Origin: Candidatus Aenigmatarchaeum sp.
Lineage (GTDB): Archaea; Nanobdellota; Nanobdellia; Pacearchaeales; GW2011-AR1
Assembly (NCBI GenBank): GCA_020724205.1
Contig: DYHK01000026.1
Location: forward strand, 1 to 8,399
DNA length: 8,399 bases
Direction: 5' to 3'
Below are positions 1 through 5,367 of this stretch, piece by piece; position 1 is the stretch's first letter, and each line of letters starts with the position of its first letter. Below the pieces are notes generated by a model. It had not been told where the DNA came from. It made no database searches and worked only from the letters and a program-made list of their open reading frames with translations. A program made the translations under genes and the position numbers.

Positions 1-2
1 AC

Positions 3-71
3 GAGGGTGATTTTTCTGTTATTTATATTTCAGATAAGGGGAAGGTAGAAAAAATTAAGTTTATTAGGTGA
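3..71 (+). CDS. C-terminal end of an unidentified protein (5' truncated)
   Basis: An open frame enters from the left edge and ends at a TGA at 69-71. Its last residues read GDFSVIYISDKGKVEKIKFI plus a final Arg, a beta-strand-like stretch followed by a basic tail. That is typical of a genuine protein end, and the other two forward frames hit stops earlier (at 8-10 and 46-48). Only about 22 residues are visible, so no family can be named. The next gene begins 37 nt later behind its own TATA-like box, so this is probably the end of a separate transcription unit. Confidence 0.5.
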   Translation, partial: EGDFSVIYISDKGKVEKIKFIR

Positions 72-78
72 GCTATAG

Positions 79-88
79 TTTTATTAAT
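79..88 (+). promoter_or_regulatory. TATA-like box for the nucleotidyltransferase gene
   Basis: TTTTATTAAT is centred about 25 nt before the ATG at 109. This is where an archaeal TATA box would lie if transcription began at or next to the start codon. The same spacing recurs upstream of several genes in this window. There is no Shine-Dalgarno sequence before the ATG. Confidence 0.45.
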
Positions 89-108
89 ATATTTTAATCT
101 CTTTTAGC

Positions 109-735
109 ATGGTTAGTATAAAAGATGAACTAGCTAAAATTGTTCAGTTAAATAGAGGAGTTATAAAAGACTACAAATTAATTGCTCTTTTTGGTAGCTC
201 AGTTATTAGTAAAAGATATGAGGATATAGATTTAATTACAATAGGGAATGATAAAAACCATAAAAACTTCCTTAAAATTATTAAATCTTATTTTAAAAAT
301 AAAGGATTTAAAATAATTGTTTTTAAAACTATTAAGAAAAAGCCATACGGTCAACATAAAAATGATATTTTAGTTCATGATTTGCATTATAATAATATTG
401 ATTCTCTCTTGAATAATGAGTGGAAAGTTATAATTAGGGCTATTAAAATTTATTCAAAAGTAATTTATGGATCAAAAATGGATATTCCTTTAGTTGAACC
501 TTCAAAAAAAGATATTTTTATGTTTTATTATGAATGGTGTAGAGAAATAAAAACAAAAAAAAGTTTTGATAACTTTCAGTTTCAAATAATTAAAGGTTTA
601 GACTATCATCTTCGAGATTATCCTCATTATAATATTTTATTTTTTAAAGACAAAATCTTAACTATTTTGAGGAATGATACTGAATGGAAAATCAAGAAAA
701 AAGATATTATAGGCTTCCTTTCTCATAATATATAG
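109..735 (+). CDS. Nucleotidyltransferase-fold protein (MNT/pol-beta superfamily), 208 aa
   Basis: Residues about 22-41 carry the core signature of the polymerase-beta nucleotidyltransferase superfamily. This is a hydrophobic strand, then Gly29-Ser30-Ser31, then Asp39-x-Asp41 as the metal-binding pair; Asp91 on a later strand may be the third carboxylate. In this superfamily such domains transfer a nucleotide to a protein, antibiotic or RNA; the substrate here cannot be told. The C-terminal half (about 125-208) is probably helical, with no recognised motif. I see no HEPN-type partner next to it, so a toxin-antitoxin role is only a possibility. The gene is more AT-rich than its neighbours and uses AAA for nearly all of its roughly 38 Lys codons (three AAG), whereas gatC downstream uses mainly AAG. 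This suggests recent acquisition. The ATG has no SD but a TATA-like box sits about 25 nt upstream. Confidence 0.7.
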   Translation: MVSIKDELAKIVQLNRGVIKDYKLIALFGSSVISKRYEDIDLITIGNDKNHKNFLKIIKSYFKNKGFKIIVFKTIKKKPYGQHKNDILVHDLHYNNIDSLLNNEWKVIIRAIKIYSKVIYGSKMDIPLVEPSKKDIFMFYYEWCREIKTKKSFDNFQFQIIKGLDYHLRDYPHYNILFFKDKILTILRNDTEWKIKKKDIIGFLSHNI

Positions 736-736
736 A

Positions 737-745
737 TTTTTAAAT
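737..745 (+). promoter_or_regulatory. TATA-like box for the gatC operon
   Basis: TTTTTAAAT begins 2 nt after the preceding stop codon and is centred about 27 nt before the gatC ATG at 768. This fits a leaderless start of the gatC-Nudix-gatA transcript. No SD-like sequence lies before the ATG. Confidence 0.5.
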
Positions 746-767
746 TTGTGATTTCTGAGATATTTAT

Positions 768-1037
768 ATGGCAAGTGAAATGATGTGGAGGAAGCTTTCT
801 GAAGGCGATAAGAAGGCAATACAGGATAAGGCTAAGAAGATAATGCTTGAGTTTGGTAAGAGTATTGAGAAGCTTCCTGAGATGCCAGATAGTTTTGTTG
901 AGAGGGCAGAGTTTGAGAGAGCTGAGGGAAGTGAAGACGGAGGAAGGAGTGATAATGATTTTAGGAAGATAATGTTTGAGAATGCTCCTAAAAAAGATAA
1001 GGATTCTATAATTGCTGAAAAGGGGAAGTGGGTTTAA
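768..1037 (+). CDS. gatC: Aspartyl/glutamyl-tRNA amidotransferase subunit C (GatC), divergent
   Basis: The 89-aa protein has the size and layout of GatC, the small subunit that wraps around GatA and stabilises the GatCAB amidotransferase. That enzyme converts Asp-tRNA(Asn) to Asn-tRNA(Asn) and, in some organisms, Glu-tRNA(Gln) to Gln-tRNA(Gln). An N-terminal helical part (1-38) is followed by an acidic, Gly-rich linker (48-64). The C-terminal segment around Asn72-Ala73-Pro74, followed by a Lys/Asp run and an IIAEKGKW end, matches the conserved GatC tail. The N-terminal half is poorly conserved, so the call rests on this tail and on gatA lying two genes downstream. Lys codons are mostly AAG. 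The stop overlaps the next start codon by one base (TAATG). Confidence 0.72.
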   Translation: MASEMMWRKLSEGDKKAIQDKAKKIMLEFGKSIEKLPEMPDSFVERAEFERAEGSEDGGRSDNDFRKIMFENAPKKDKDSIIAEKGKWV

Positions 1038-1447
1038 TGAGTGAAAAAATAATAGTTGCTTCTGGACCTATAATTATTGAAGATGGAAAGCTTCTTGTAA
1101 GTAAAGATGATAAGGATGATTTTTATAAGGTTCCTGGAGGAAGAATTGAACCAGAAGATAAGAGTTTTGAAGAGACTTGTAAGCGAGAGGTAAAAGAAGA
1201 GGTTAATGCAGATATAGAAATTTTAGGTCCGTTAAATCCTATGTTAGTTAGGAAAAAAATTTCTGATGAAGAAGAGTTAACTGTAATATTAATTCATTAT
1301 AAGGCTAAATTGTTGAATAAACATAATTTGAAAGCAACTCTTCCTGTAGAGGAATTTAGATGGCTTGATATTGAAGAGATTAAGAGGGGAGAGCATAATG
1401 TTAGCCCTAATATTCACTTTTTAATTTCTAAAGGAGATATTAAATGA
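1037..1447 (+). CDS. Nudix hydrolase
   Basis: Residues 35-58 form a Nudix box: Gly35-Arg-Ile-Glu-Pro, then Arg50-Glu51-Val-x-Glu54-Glu55-Val with Asn-Ala at the end. This family cleaves nucleoside diphosphates linked to another moiety, such as NTPs, oxidised nucleotides, NDP-sugars or caps, using a divalent metal bound by the REUxEE glutamates. The box has one extra residue between the Gly and REV parts (PEDKS in place of PGES), so it departs slightly from the consensus. The substrate is unknown. The protein has 136 aa from the ATG at 1037, preferred over an in-frame GTG at 1028 because the ATG overlaps the gatC stop (TAATG) and follows a purine-rich SD-like stretch at 1021-1026. The stop overlaps the gatA start (ATGA), so it appears to be cotranslated between two amidotransferase subunits. 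Confidence 0.88.
   Translation: MSEKIIVASGPIIIEDGKLLVSKDDKDDFYKVPGGRIEPEDKSFEETCKREVKEEVNADIEILGPLNPMLVRKKISDEEELTVILIHYKAKLLNKHNLKATLPVEEFRWLDIEEIKRGEHNVSPNIHFLISKGDIK
1431..1437 (+). promoter_or_regulatory. Shine-Dalgarno site of gatA
   Basis: AAGGAGA lies at the end of the Nudix gene, 6-7 nt before the gatA ATG at 1444. It is a good match to the anti-SD and supports start 1444 over the adjacent in-frame ATG at 1447. This internal operon gene uses an SD, while the first genes of transcription units in this window do not. Confidence 0.65.
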
Positions 1448-2817
1448 TGGACTCTTTAAAATTAAGTGCTGTTGAGAAGGTTGAGATGATTAAGAATGGA
1501 AAATTAAAAGCTGTTGATAATATTAAGGGCTTCTTGGAAATGATTGAGAAAGACAATCATAAAGGGAAGAAGATTAATGCTGTTCTTGTTGTTAATGATA
1601 AGGCTATTGAAGAAGCGAAGAGGGTTGATGAGAAAGTAAAGTCTGGTAAGAAAGTTGGAAGACTTGCTGGACTTGGAATTATTGTTAAGGCAAATATTTG
1701 TGTTAAAAATTTAGAGACTAGTTGTGCAAGCTTAACACTAAAGGATTGGAAGGCTCCTTATGATGCAAGTGTAATTAAGAGGATAAGAGATGAGGATGGA
1801 ATTATTTTAGGAATGGCAAATATGGATGAGTTTGCTTGCGGAGGAAGTGGAGAGACTAGTGCGTTTGGTCCGACTAAGAATCCTGTTAAGTTAGATTTAA
1901 TTCCTGGAGGAAGTTCTTCTGGAAGTACTGCAAGTGTGGCTGCTGGATTCTGCGATCTTGCTTTAGGAAGTGATACAGGAGGAAGTATAAGAAATCCTGC
2001 CTCACATTGTGGTGTTGTTGGTTTGAAACCAAGTTATGGTTTTGTTTCTCGTTATGGACTTATTGATTTGTCAATGAGTTTAGATCAGATTGGTGTTTTA
2101 AGTAAGAGTGTTGAGGATAATGCATTGCTTCTTGATGTGATTAAAGGGAGAGATGTTAGGGATCCTATAAGTCATACTTATGATTCAAGGATTAAGGTTT
2201 CAAGACTAGGAAAGATTAATATTGGAGTAATGAAACCTGTTTCAACTAAACCTGTTCAGGATTTAATTGATAAAAAAATAGATGAGTTTTGTAAGAAGTA
2301 TAAGCTTGAAAAGAAGAATGTTGACATTAAGTATATTGATTTGGCTGTACAGACTTATTATCCTTTGGTTTATGTCGAGTTATTTTCCGGAACTAGAAAG
2401 TTTGATGGAAGAAGATTTGGAGTTAAGATAGAGGAGGGTGCTGGGCCAGAGTTGTTGAGGAGAATTTTAGGAGGGAGTGAGATAACTAGAGAGGAATATC
2501 ATGGCAGGTATTACAGCAAGGCACTTCAGGTTAAGGAGATAATTAAGAAGGAGTTTGAACGTGTGTTCAGAGAAGTTGATTGTATTATTATTCCAACTTG
2601 CCCTGGACTTCCATGGAAGATTGGAGAGAGTATGAGTGTTGAGGAGGTTTATGCTTATGATGCTTTAACAATTCCAGCAAATCTCGGAGAGATTTGTGCT
2701 ATTACTCTTCCTGCTGGTCAAGTTAGTGGAGTTCCTGTTGGCATTCAGGTTTTGTGTGGAAAGGGACAGGATTCTAAGCTGTTAAGTATTGCAAAGATGA
2801 TTGAGGATTTGAAATAA
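1444..2817 (+). CDS. gatA: Aspartyl/glutamyl-tRNA amidotransferase subunit A (GatA)
   Basis: This 457-aa amidase-signature protein is the glutaminase subunit of GatCAB. It releases ammonia from Gln (or Asn) for amidation of mischarged Asp- or Glu-tRNA in the cytosol. The Ser-cisSer-Lys triad can be placed: Lys82 in GIIVKANI, cis-Ser157 in the PGGSSSGS loop, and nucleophile Ser181 in GSDTGGSIRNPAS. Spacings of 75 and 24 residues match bacterial GatA. Later conserved parts include LKPSYG (about 194-199) with SRYGLI just after it, and GLPWKIGE-type and GVPVGIQ segments near the C-terminus. Length is normal for the family. It starts in an ATGA overlap with the Nudix gene behind a good SD. The usual partner gatB is not in this window; the next gene is an unrelated small membrane protein. 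A general amidase is the alternative, but nearby gatC makes GatA much more likely. Confidence 0.95.
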   Translation: MMDSLKLSAVEKVEMIKNGKLKAVDNIKGFLEMIEKDNHKGKKINAVLVVNDKAIEEAKRVDEKVKSGKKVGRLAGLGIIVKANICVKNLETSCASLTLKDWKAPYDASVIKRIRDEDGIILGMANMDEFACGGSGETSAFGPTKNPVKLDLIPGGSSSGSTASVAAGFCDLALGSDTGGSIRNPASHCGVVGLKPSYGFVSRYGLIDLSMSLDQIGVLSKSVEDNALLLDVIKGRDVRDPISHTYDSRIKVSRLGKINIGVMKPVSTKPVQDLIDKKIDEFCKKYKLEKKNVDIKYIDLAVQTYYPLVYVELFSGTRKFDGRRFGVKIEEGAGPELLRRILGGSEITREEYHGRYYSKALQVKEIIKKEFERVFREVDCIIIPTCPGLPWKIGESMSVEEVYAYDALTIPANLGEICAITLPAGQVSGVPVGIQVLCGKGQDSKLLSIAKMIEDLK

Positions 2818-2823
2818 GAAATA

Positions 2824-2832
2824 TTTATTAAT
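2824..2832 (+). promoter_or_regulatory. TATA-like box for the small membrane-protein pair
   Basis: TTTATTAAT lies just after the gatA stop and is centred about 25 nt before the ATG at 2853, the same geometry as the other leaderless candidates here. The whole 2820-2850 stretch is A/T only, so the match is weaker evidence than elsewhere. Confidence 0.4.
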
Positions 2833-2852
2833 ATATTTAATATATATTTAAC

Positions 2853-2957
2853 ATGGATAAAAAAGAGAAAGAAAAAATATTGAGAGGAGTATTATGGACT
2901 TTAGGAATAATTGCTTTATTATTAATTATTTATGGAATTGCTAAAATTATCTTTTGA
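2853..2957 (+). CDS. Very small single-span membrane protein, 34 aa
   Basis: An ATG at 2853 opens a 34-codon frame ending in TGA at 2955-2957. Residues 1-8 are almost all charged (MDKKEKEK). Residues about 13-28 form one hydrophobic helix containing WTLGIIALLLIIYG, and the end is AKIIF. By the positive-inside rule the Lys-rich N-terminus should stay in the cytoplasm. I recognise no family. Support for a real gene comes from the clean membrane-protein composition, a TATA-like box at the right distance, and a second small membrane ORF starting 10 nt after its stop. Chance ORFs of this length are common, so confidence is moderate. Confidence 0.5.
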   Translation: MDKKEKEKILRGVLWTLGIIALLLIIYGIAKIIF

Positions 2958-2967
2958 TTGATTTAAT

Positions 2968-3147
2968 ATGTTAAGTGATGATTTACTTAATTGGTTTGGT
3001 AACTTTCTTAATTTTATGATATTAATTTACCTTATTCTTTTAACGTTTAATTCAGGAACTTTAGATTTATTTCAAACTTTAATTTCTGCTTTTGGATTAC
3101 TTGTTTCTGTTTTAATTCATCTTTATACTTCTTTAAAAAATAGATAA
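2968..3147 (+). CDS. Small two-helix membrane protein, 59 aa
   Basis: An ATG at 2968 gives a 59-codon frame ending at TAA 3145-3147, followed at once by a second TAA. Two hydrophobic stretches (about 13-27 and 34-53) flank a short polar turn (NSGTLD), which predicts a helical hairpin with a basic C-terminal tail (KNR). This resembles generic small archaeal membrane proteins. No family or active residues are recognised. It lies 10 nt downstream of the 34-aa membrane ORF and probably shares its transcript. The start has no strong SD. Confidence 0.55.
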   Translation: MLSDDLLNWFGNFLNFMILIYLILLTFNSGTLDLFQTLISAFGLLVSVLIHLYTSLKNR

Positions 3148-3151
3148 TAAT

Positions 3152-3166
3152 TAACTTTATAAGTTA
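3152..3166 (+). promoter_or_regulatory. TATA box of the UPF0173 gene inside a 15-bp palindrome
   Basis: CTTTATAAG (3155-3163) is centred 26 nt before the ATG at 3185, so it is a strong TATA candidate for a leaderless transcript. It sits exactly in the middle of the inverted repeat TAACTT-TAT-AAGTTA (3152-3166). The arms can be extended by AATAA/TTATT if T3151 is bulged. A symmetric site over a TATA box could bind a repressor. As RNA it could also form a weak hairpin after the upstream stop codon. Confidence 0.45.
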
Positions 3167-3184
3167 TTATTTATTATTCTAAAA

Positions 3185-3877
3185 ATGGTTAATATTAAAG
3201 GGGTTGAAATTGAGTGGTTGGGACACTCAGGATTTTTAATTAGGACGAAAGAGGGAAAGAAGATTGTAATAGATCCATTTCAAGTTTCTGATATGGTTTC
3301 TGAAAAGCATAAGGCAGATGTTATTTTAATTACACATGGGCATCATGACCACTGCAGTTTAGCAGATATAGAGAAGATTGCTAATCCAGCGGGGTGTGAG
3401 ATTGTAATTCCAATAGACTGTCAGAGTAAGATAAATAAGATTATTGATAAGATTAACTTGAAGATTAATATTGCTACTGTTGGTCTTAAGGTAAAGGTAG
3501 GTGGAATTAATTTTTACTCATTCCCTGCATATAATATTGGAAAGACCTTTCATCAAAGAGAAGAGGGATGGATGGGCTACATGTTAAAACTTGATGATGT
3601 TATAATATATCATTCTGGAGATACAGATAAGATTCCTGAGATGGATAATTTAGTTTATGTAAGGCAAGATGGAGAGGAATTTGTCTTATTACTTCCGGTT
3701 TCTGGAACTTATTCGATGACTGCTGAGGAAGCTGCAGAGGTTGCTATGAATATCAAACCAAATATTGCAATACCTATGCATTATGGAAGTATTGTTGGGA
3801 GTTTAGAGGATGCAGAAAGATTTAAGGAAATATGTAAGGCAAATGGAGTGCATGCCTTGATTCTTGATAAGAAGTAA
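3185..3877 (+). CDS. UPF0173-type metal-dependent hydrolase (metallo-beta-lactamase fold, UlaG-like)
   Basis: The 230-aa protein starts with IEWLGHSGFLI and IVIDPF, the usual opening of the UPF0173/UlaG-like branch of the metallo-beta-lactamase fold. The metal-binding motif is His51-Gly-His53-His54-Asp55-His56. Further likely ligands are Asp146 in YHSGDTD and His199 in IPMHYGS; His123 in a KxFH segment may also be near the site. Family members are cytosolic hydrolases, with UlaG opening L-ascorbate-6-phosphate lactone, but most UPF0173 proteins have no assigned substrate and I cannot assign one here. Length is typical for the family. It begins a transcription unit behind its own TATA box, and its stop lies 1 nt before the next gene's ATG. 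Confidence 0.9.
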   Translation: MVNIKGVEIEWLGHSGFLIRTKEGKKIVIDPFQVSDMVSEKHKADVILITHGHHDHCSLADIEKIANPAGCEIVIPIDCQSKINKIIDKINLKINIATVGLKVKVGGINFYSFPAYNIGKTFHQREEGWMGYMLKLDDVIIYHSGDTDKIPEMDNLVYVRQDGEEFVLLLPVSGTYSMTAEEAAEVAMNIKPNIAIPMHYGSIVGSLEDAERFKEICKANGVHALILDKK

Positions 3878-3878
3878 A

Positions 3879-4946
3879 ATGGATAAATTTGAGTATGCTG
3901 CTGGAAGTGAGGAGATTTTTCTTGATTTTATTGAAAATTTATCTGAAAAAGATAATATTGGACTAATAAGCCACACAGATCTTGATGGTATTACTTCTGC
4001 TAAGGTAGTTTATGATTCTTTGAAAAATGATTTTAATATTAAGCTAATTAAATTTGTCAATTATGATGAGATTAATGATAAGTTTGTTAGCGAAATTAAA
4101 AAATCTAGATGCAACAAATTAATCTTTACTGATTTGGCTATTGATGATGTATCTGTTATTAAGAGGCTGGAGAAGTTTAGTAGTATCTTGATTTTAGATC
4201 ACCACTTATTTAATGAAGATCTTAATTCACAGAAAACTAGTTTTATTGACATTCAAGGACAGTGTGCTGCTTATATTTGTTATAAGTTATTTTCTAAGGT
4301 GTATGATATAGAAGTTTTGGATTGGGTTGTTGCGTGTGGGTGTGTTGCTGATTGGGCTTATTTTAATAATAGAGAGTTTATGGCTAGGATCTTTAAGAAA
4401 TATGGAGATAAGTTTGAGTTTGTTGATGATAATGGAATGGAGAGTATAAGAAAGTCTGGCAAGTTCTGGGAGCTTCAATGGGATTTATCTCTAGCCTTAA
4501 TTTATTTTAAAGATGATGTAAAGAGGGTTTTTGAGTCTGTTGGCAATGAATATGGAGAGGTTGGAGATTTGAGAAAGTATTCTAAAGAGGTTCAAAAAGA
4601 AATTGACAGAGGAGTTGAGGAATTTGAGAAGGAAAAAGAAGATTATGGAGATGTTTACTTATGGGAATATAAAAATGGAAGGTATTCAGTGAGAAGTATT
4701 ATATCCACTCTTACAAGTGCTAAATATATTCATAAAACAATAATTATTTTAAATAAAAAAGAAGATAAGTATATTATATCTACTAGAAGACAGGATAAGA
4801 GAGTTAATGTTACAGAATTTCTTCAAAAATTACTTAATGGCTTTAAAGGAGCTTTTGCTGGAGGCCATGTAGCTGCTGGTGGGGGGCATTTTTTTGTTAA
4901 GGATTTGGAGAAATTTAAGGGAAACTTAAAGAGGATTAAATTTTAA
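3879..4946 (+). CDS. RecJ-like DHH/DHHA1 phosphoesterase
   Basis: This 355-aa protein carries the DHH catalytic set. Motif I is SHTDLDGITSA (Asp34, Asp36), motif II is FTDLA (Asp85), motif III is Asp107-His108-His109, and motif IV is CGCVADW (Asp158). The C-terminal DHHA1 domain ends with a GGHVAAGGGH segment (328-337), the substrate-binding GGGH motif. Archaeal relatives include RecJ-like 5'-3' ssDNA exonucleases, the GINS-associated nuclease GAN and the 3'-5' exonuclease RecJ3/4 groups; others hydrolyse nanoRNA or cyclic dinucleotides. The motifs cannot separate these, although the GxxxD motif and DHHA1 favour an exonuclease. The ATG at 3879 lies 1 nt after the previous stop and is preferred over an in-frame TTG at 3864, which would overlap the hydrolase gene. 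The next gene starts 3 nt after this stop. Confidence 0.88.
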   Translation: MDKFEYAAGSEEIFLDFIENLSEKDNIGLISHTDLDGITSAKVVYDSLKNDFNIKLIKFVNYDEINDKFVSEIKKSRCNKLIFTDLAIDDVSVIKRLEKFSSILILDHHLFNEDLNSQKTSFIDIQGQCAAYICYKLFSKVYDIEVLDWVVACGCVADWAYFNNREFMARIFKKYGDKFEFVDDNGMESIRKSGKFWELQWDLSLALIYFKDDVKRVFESVGNEYGEVGDLRKYSKEVQKEIDRGVEEFEKEKEDYGDVYLWEYKNGRYSVRSIISTLTSAKYIHKTIIILNKKEDKYIISTRRQDKRVNVTEFLQKLLNGFKGAFAGGHVAAGGGHFFVKDLEKFKGNLKRIKF

Positions 4947-4949
4947 GTT

Positions 4950-5273
4950 ATGAAAGAAAGAGAGGCAGAAATTTTTAATTATTTTTTAGGAGCAGGAATA
5001 GTTTTTACTAGTTTTTTCTATGCCTTTCCAGAATCTGCAAATTATTTTGTAGCTAAATTAGATCATTTTTGTCAAGACTTATGTAATTCTGTTAGTGAGA
5101 AAAATGCAAAACCTCAAATAACAAGACTTCCAGATATTAAACTTAGTGAGTATGAGCTTGCTTTAGAAGAGAGAGCACTTAAGGATCTTGAGAGAGAAGA
5201 AAAGGAAGCCCTCAAAAAAGCTGAAAAAACCGGAAAATCTGTTACAAATTTGAGCAATAAACTATATAAATAA
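4950..5273 (+). CDS. Membrane-anchored charged-helix protein of unknown function, 107 aa
   Basis: I recognise no family. A short charged N-terminus (MKEREAE) precedes one hydrophobic segment (about 9-26). A stretch with two Cys (Cys41, Cys45) and a Pro-containing linker follow. Residues about 65-93 are a highly charged Glu/Lys helix, probably a coiled coil, and the end is polar. With a single N-terminal anchor, the helix could lie on either face of the membrane. The gene starts 3 nt after the DHH gene with a weak GAGGA 14 nt upstream, so it is probably cotranscribed. The TATA box proposed for ftsZ overlaps its last codons. The position before ftsZ suggests, but does not show, a link to division. 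It lacks the DUF552 fold features expected of SepF. Confidence 0.72.
   Translation: MKEREAEIFNYFLGAGIVFTSFFYAFPESANYFVAKLDHFCQDLCNSVSEKNAKPQITRLPDIKLSEYELALEERALKDLEREEKEALKKAEKTGKSVTNLSNKLYK
5263..5270 (+). promoter_or_regulatory. TATA box for ftsZ within the end of the upstream gene
   Basis: TATATAAA covers the last two sense codons (Tyr-Lys) of the 107-aa gene. Placing transcription start about 26-30 nt downstream gives a start near 5290-5296, immediately before the structured ftsZ leader. This would leave a 5' untranslated region of about 75 nt. The other promoter candidates in this window imply almost no leader. Confidence 0.45.
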
Positions 5274-5290
5274 TTCATAACTAGTTTTTG

Positions 5291-5347
5291 CAACTGAAAG
5301 ACTTAAAGTAATTAAGTCTGCAGTTAATAAATTAACTGAAAGGAGGT
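5291..5347 (+). promoter_or_regulatory. Structured ftsZ leader with two alternative hairpins
   Basis: Hairpin 1 is AGACTTAA-agtaa-TTAAGTCT (5299-5319), a perfect 8-bp stem. It can be extended outward by AACTG (5292-5296) pairing with CAGTT (5321-5325). Hairpin 2 is CAGTTAAT-aa-ATTAACTG (5321-5338), perfect 8-bp arms ending 2 nt before the SD AGGAGG (5341-5346). The CAGTT segment is shared, so the extended form of hairpin 1 and hairpin 2 exclude each other. The segment AACTGAAAG occurs twice as a direct repeat (5292-5300 and 5334-5342). The repeats are directly visible. A regulatory role, as an RNA switch or as DNA operators, is inference. Confidence 0.45.
5341..5347 (+). promoter_or_regulatory. 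Strong but distant Shine-Dalgarno site upstream of ftsZ
   Basis: AGGAGGT is the best SD match in the window, but its last G of AGGAGG lies 21 nt before the ftsZ ATG at 5368, too far for ordinary use. A GTG at 5358 lies 11 nt after the SD and opens a six-codon frame that ends at 5376-5378, across the ftsZ start. Tandem in-frame stops (5359-5364) rule out an upstream extension of FtsZ. Confidence 0.5.
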
Positions 5348-5367
5348 TTAAAAAAGAGTGATAAAAA

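Noticed and set aside
109..735. A MNT/HEPN toxin-antitoxin pair
   Set aside because: No HEPN-like partner with an RxxxxH motif is encoded on either side; the neighbours are an unidentified gene end and gatC.
1028..1036. GTG at 1028 as the Nudix start
   Set aside because: It adds only three residues. The ATG at 1037 forms a TAATG overlap with the gatC stop and has a purine-rich stretch at a better distance.
3864..3878. TTG at 3864 as the start of the DHH gene
   Set aside because: It would overlap the hydrolase gene by 14 nt. The ATG at 3879 directly after that stop is the more usual arrangement.
4287..4478. 63-codon ORF on the minus strand
   Set aside because: It lies wholly inside the DHH gene, whose catalytic motif IV falls in the same stretch. 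The translation has no family features and looks like an antisense shadow.
4950..5273. SepF, the FtsZ membrane anchor, encoded before ftsZ
   Set aside because: The protein has a true hydrophobic span and a charged helix, not the amphipathic N-terminus plus compact DUF552 beta-alpha fold of SepF.
5281..5361. 27-codon open frame through the ftsZ leader, with a basic, protein-like translation
   Set aside because: It has no ATG, GTG or TTG start after the in-frame stop at 5278-5280, and the SD lies inside it near its end. The palindromes explain the sequence better.
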